Assembly (NCBI GenBank): GCA_015657535.1 | Contig: JADHZB010001625.1 | Coordinates: forward strand, 4,457 to 14,725 | Direction: 5' to 3' | DNA: 10,269 nucleotides | Origin: Nephromyces sp. MM_2019 | Lineage: Eukaryota; Apicomplexa; Aconoidasida; Nephromycida | Shown here: positions 7,691-10,269 of the stretch, piece by piece | Numbering within the stretch: position 1 is the stretch's first letter | Layout of the letters: each line of letters opens with the position of its first letter | Notes under the pieces: generated by a model | Seen by the model: the letters and a program-made list of their open reading frames with translations, nothing else | Databases searched by the model: none | Told to the model about the DNA's origin: nothing | Made by a program: the position numbers and the translations under genes

Positions 7691-8065
7691 TCAGTCCTTG
7701 TTTTTGTATTGTTTTATAAGAGTGAGGCTGGAAATGTTGACATGTGTGTGTGTGGGCCCTAAAAGAGCCATTCGCCTGAGCTTGTCCCTGTCTAGCAACT
7801 GCTTTTTAAGTGGTGCATTCCTCCTCGTTGCATATACACACACACACACACACCATGCTCTCCACAATCCTCTTGAAAGCTCTTCTAAAACGCGCACGTA
7901 AACACTTGCACAACCATCTTCTCCACACACACAATACCAATCCCCCCCCTTATGATTATGAGCCAAAGAGATGGAGAGAGCCGATTAGGTTATATCTCTC
8001 AGCATTCACTGTGGCATTCACACACACACAGCGTTGAAGAATCGCCTACACATACCTGCTATCAT
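7691..8065 (-). CDS. Weak small spliced candidate, unrecognised
   Basis: The minus frame at 7823-7691 reads NAPLKKQLLDRDKLRRMALL, rich in charged residues and unlike a repeat translation. A phase-consistent model is exon 8065-8056 (ATG ATA GCA G with donor GTATGT), exon 7884-7854 (acceptor GCGCGTTTTAG) and exon 7823-7691, giving 57 aa. The second intron would be only 30 bp, essentially a TG run, far shorter than the 219 to 649 bp introns elsewhere. The model is therefore doubtful. On the opposite strand a plus frame overlaps it. Confidence 0.18.
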
Positions 8066-8266
8066 CTGGGGTGGTGTAAGCCTAGTTCAATGCGCAAGGA
8101 TTTACACTACAAAACAAGCATGGGCTTATATACACACACACACACACATGAAAACTCGTGCACACGCATACACACACACATATTCCAACTCGTGCATACG
8201 CACACACGCATATCCACACAAACACACATGAAAACTCATTCACACACACTTGACCCCCCTCATTCC
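8066..8266. repeat. CA-rich 3' flank of the RAP gene
   Basis: CA runs at 8131-8148 and 8160-8252, interspersed with ATGAAAACTC and CGTGCA, form a loose repeat of about 30 bp. No gene is seen. The strand of the repeat (TG on minus) agrees with the RAP gene upstream. Confidence 0.7.
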
Positions 8267-10086
8267 TTAAGCATCTTCAGCCAGCCTCTCAGCTAGCCTC
8301 TCAGCCTGGATCTCTGAAGGCTTTCGCACACACTTGGCTACCTCCAGTAGTTTGTCGGATATATAAGAAGCTGCGAGAGGAGCATCATCTTCAAGGATAG
8401 CAGGAAGAGGCTCTGCTTCCCGTACCGCCCTGATGAGTGTAGTGTGTTGATAGGGGTATATTATTCTTGGGGATATTACGCAGACACATTGGTAGAATGG
8501 CAGACTCACACACACCCGCGGAATCGCAGGCTCATACACATTCGCAGACTCGCACACACTGGTATACTCACTTGCACACATTTTCACACTCGCACACACT
8601 TTCAGACTCGCACACACTTTCAGACTCGCACACACTTTCAGACTCGCACACACTTTCACACTCGCACACACTTTCACACTCGCACACACTTTCACACTCG
8701 CACACACTTTCAGACTCGCACACACTTTCAGACTCTGACACACTGGTAGACTCGCACACACACTTACTTAATAAAGGCAGCCTTCTCAGTGTCATCCTTA
8801 AGGTTTATCCAATCAAACCACTTAACCCTCCTTATATTCCAACCCAAGTCTGCTAGTACCCTGTGTGTGCGAGAAACCCAAGAGGGTAAGAAGGAATGCT
8901 TACAGTGCGGGTGTGCACAACAAAAACTGAACTAATAGAGGTGTACACGCCAAACCACACAGAGCAGGCACACACACACAGTTGTACGCAAACACACAAA
9001 AATAAGAACACACACAGTTGTATATACACGCACAAACATGCACGCACGCTCACTCACTCACTCACTCACACACACGCCCACACATACACAATCAAACGCA
9101 CTCACAGTTACACGCACATACACAAGCATTCGTATACGAACACACGCAATCCTACACATTCGCACACAAACAAGTGTATATACACTGATAAAAATCTAGC
9201 TCAAATCACCTATGCTGAAGTTTCTTCACCTCCACATACTTATTGCTGTGGTGGTAGAAGGCCGAAGGCCCATCAATAAACCAGCAGTTCCTCCTCTCTT
9301 CCTGCTCGCCTAAGTCTATCCAATAGCAGCCCCATCTGAGAGAAGGGTGGGAGCTTGTGCGTGTGTGTGTACATGTGGGTGTGCGTGTATGTGTGTGTGC
9401 GTGTATGTGTGTGTGCGTGTATGTATGCGTGTGTGTGTGTGTGTGCGAGTGTATGATGGGATGAGGTGGATTTCTTTACATGCGTGTGTGCTCGTAGGCG
9501 CATGCGATGCTGTGTGTTTAACAGGATGAGATATATCGCTTATCATGTCTTTGTGTGTGTGTGTGTAGACGCATTAGTGCTATAGCAGCGTTTACGCTTA
9601 AAAACAGGTGTTTCAGAACCATGGAACTTTAAAAGCCTCATATGAATCATGCATATAGTAACACACACGACATTCAAGATAGCTACACACATACACACAG
9701 TGGTCAAGGTGCTAACACACATGCCTGCACTTAAAAACCGTTGCATACAGCAGCACACGCATATAAACACGTACATCAACACATCAAATGCTACACACAA
9801 ATGCACACACAAAGATACAAATATGCACACACTCACGCACACATCTACACACATAAAGATACAGAGGCACAATCACACACACACACCTACACATAAAAGC
9901 ATACATGCACACACACACACACGCATACACAAAAACATGAATGAAGAATCATGCAGCCCTCCATTCACACAATAAAGAGCTCACTGGAAGGTATTCCTAT
10001 GGGCCACTCCTAAACACTTCAGACTGTTGGAGATTTCCCAGTGAAGATTGGAAGGGTAAGGAGTTTGTTGGGGTATCCTCTTCAAA
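8267..10086 (-). CDS. RAP-domain protein, C-terminal four exons (5' end outside window)
   Basis: RAP (RNA-binding domain abundant in Apicomplexans) proteins are mostly organelle-targeted factors acting on mitochondrial or plastid RNA. The domain resembles a PD-(D/E)XK nuclease fold. The exons on minus are 10086-9985, 9335-9210, 8860-8768 and 8429-8267, giving 160 aa to the TAA at 8267. All three introns are phase 2, and the proposed upstream acceptor (CATATAG, AG at 10088-10087) is also phase 2. Landmarks, numbered from 10085, are SNLHWEISNSLKCLGVAHRN (12-31), the DGPS-x-F core WFIDGPSAFY (52-61), VEVKKLQHRVLADLGWNIRR (69-88), WFDWINL (91-97) and the closing helix DTEKAAFIKAVRE (100-112). A tail of about 45 residues rich in Ala, Glu and Leu follows, ending ERLAERLAEDA. 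The N-terminal part, with any transit peptide or helical repeats, is not in the window, so substrate and organelle cannot be told. Confidence 0.87.
8430..8767 (-). other. RAP gene last intron (338 bp)
   Basis: The donor AA|GTAAGT is a perfect consensus; the acceptor is CTACACTCATCAG. Splicing joins KAAFI to KAVREAE, a continuous closing helix. Most of the intron is the 18-bp minisatellite listed separately. Confidence 0.9.
8500..8760. repeat. 18-bp minisatellite TTTCAGACTCGCACACAC
   Basis: Nine near-perfect units between about 8580 and 8736 differ mainly at one base (TTTCAC or TTTCAG), flanked by degenerate copies with GGTAGA or GGTATA. Because 18 is a multiple of 3, several frames on both strands stay open (Ser/His/Thr-rich on plus, Val/Cys/Ala/Ser-rich on minus). 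These are not genes. Confidence 0.95.
8861..9209 (-). other. RAP gene intron (349 bp), CA/TG-rich
   Basis: The donor is CATAG|GTGATT and the acceptor CTCGCACACACAG, phase 2. The join LQH-R-VLADLGW is typical of the RAP family. CA runs lie at 8968-9180 on plus, including a CACT tetranucleotide run at 9050-9068. The acceptor has no T tract. Confidence 0.87.
9336..9984 (-). other. RAP gene intron (649 bp) with opposed TG and CA blocks
   Basis: The donor is CCA|GTGAGC and the acceptor CCACCCTTCTCTCAG, phase 2. Splicing reads HRNTF-Q-WGCYWIDL at the right spacing before the DGPS core. TG blocks lie on plus at 9356-9450 and 9551-9567, and CA blocks on plus at 9660-9935. It is the only assigned intron with long repeats of both polarities, so the transcript could fold on itself. 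Confidence 0.87.
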
Positions 10087-10269
10087 CTATATGATTTAAG
10101 TGAAGCGAAGGGGTAAAATAAGATGCTCAAGAATATCAGGTGTGTGCGTGTGTTGGTGTGTGTTGGTGTGTGTGTTGGTGTGTGTTGGTGTGTGTTGGTG
10201 TGTGTGTTAGTGTGTTGGTGTGTGTGTTAGTGTGTTGGTGTGTGTGTTGGTGTGTGTGTTGGTGTGTGT
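10087..10269 (-). repeat. Partial upstream RAP intron with TGTGTTGG repeat
   Basis: 10139-10269 is a tandem GTGTGTTGGT array of 10-22 bp units with some TTAGTGTG variants, cut by the window edge. Sequence 10087-10138 is T-rich on the minus strand and serves as the pyrimidine tract of the proposed acceptor. The frame is also open leftward to about 10138, so the exon could start earlier. Confidence 0.6.

Noticed and set aside
8500..8760. CRISPR-like regular repeat
   Set aside because: The units are contiguous 18-bp tandem copies without unique spacers, in a eukaryotic intron.
9543..9872. Minus-strand 109-codon Cys/Val-rich frame
   Set aside because: Mostly CA-repeat translation within a RAP intron; the short non-repeat part (LLKFHGSETPVFKRKR) lacks a donor in the needed phase.
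1..10269. Transposons, tRNA or rRNA genes, viral insertions
   Set aside because: No terminal inverted repeats, transposase or reverse transcriptase motifs, cloverleaf or rRNA signatures were seen.

Overview
The window is nuclear DNA from an intron-rich unicellular eukaryote. Three conserved eukaryotic genes are cut into short exons by introns full of TG/CA microsatellites and minisatellites, with GT-AG junctions throughout. The proteins diverge clearly from animal and fungal versions. A RAP-domain gene is present, and this family is most expanded in Apicomplexa and green algae. An alveolate (apicomplexan-type) protist fits, but the sequence alone does not settle the organism. Two N characters inside a repeat suggest a draft assembly. 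The three genes use TAA or TAG as stops, so the standard code applies.

Layout. (1) 453-2650, minus strand: complete four-exon gene for the Brix-domain ribosome-biogenesis factor SSF1/Peter Pan (PPAN), 348 aa when spliced. (2) 2651-4206: purine/pyrimidine-asymmetric GAAGAT/CTTCATC tracts, a degenerate repeat of about 40-45 bp, and short open frames on both strands that I could not resolve. (3) 4207-5600, plus strand: a possible small three-exon gene with phase-compatible splice sites but no recognised family. Its second intron holds a 0.7-kb CACTTCACACACAC-type minisatellite. (4) 5793-7275, plus strand: complete four-exon gene for the small RPA subunit (RPA14/RPA3), 117 aa. Every exon is 124 bp or shorter, so a simple ORF search misses it. 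(5) 7276-8266: a convergent interval with a 130-codon plus frame and a weak minus-strand candidate. (6) 8267-10086, minus strand: the last four exons of a RAP-domain protein whose 5' part lies beyond the right edge. The last 130 bp are a TGTGTTGG repeat.

The genes share no pathway: PPAN acts in nucleolar 60S assembly, RPA14 in single-stranded DNA binding, and RAP proteins mostly in organellar RNA metabolism. The main unusual structure is in the introns. TG repeats lie almost always on the sense strand, so the dinucleotide strand predicts the direction of transcription. I found no mobile element, RNA gene, CRISPR array or new multi-gene system.
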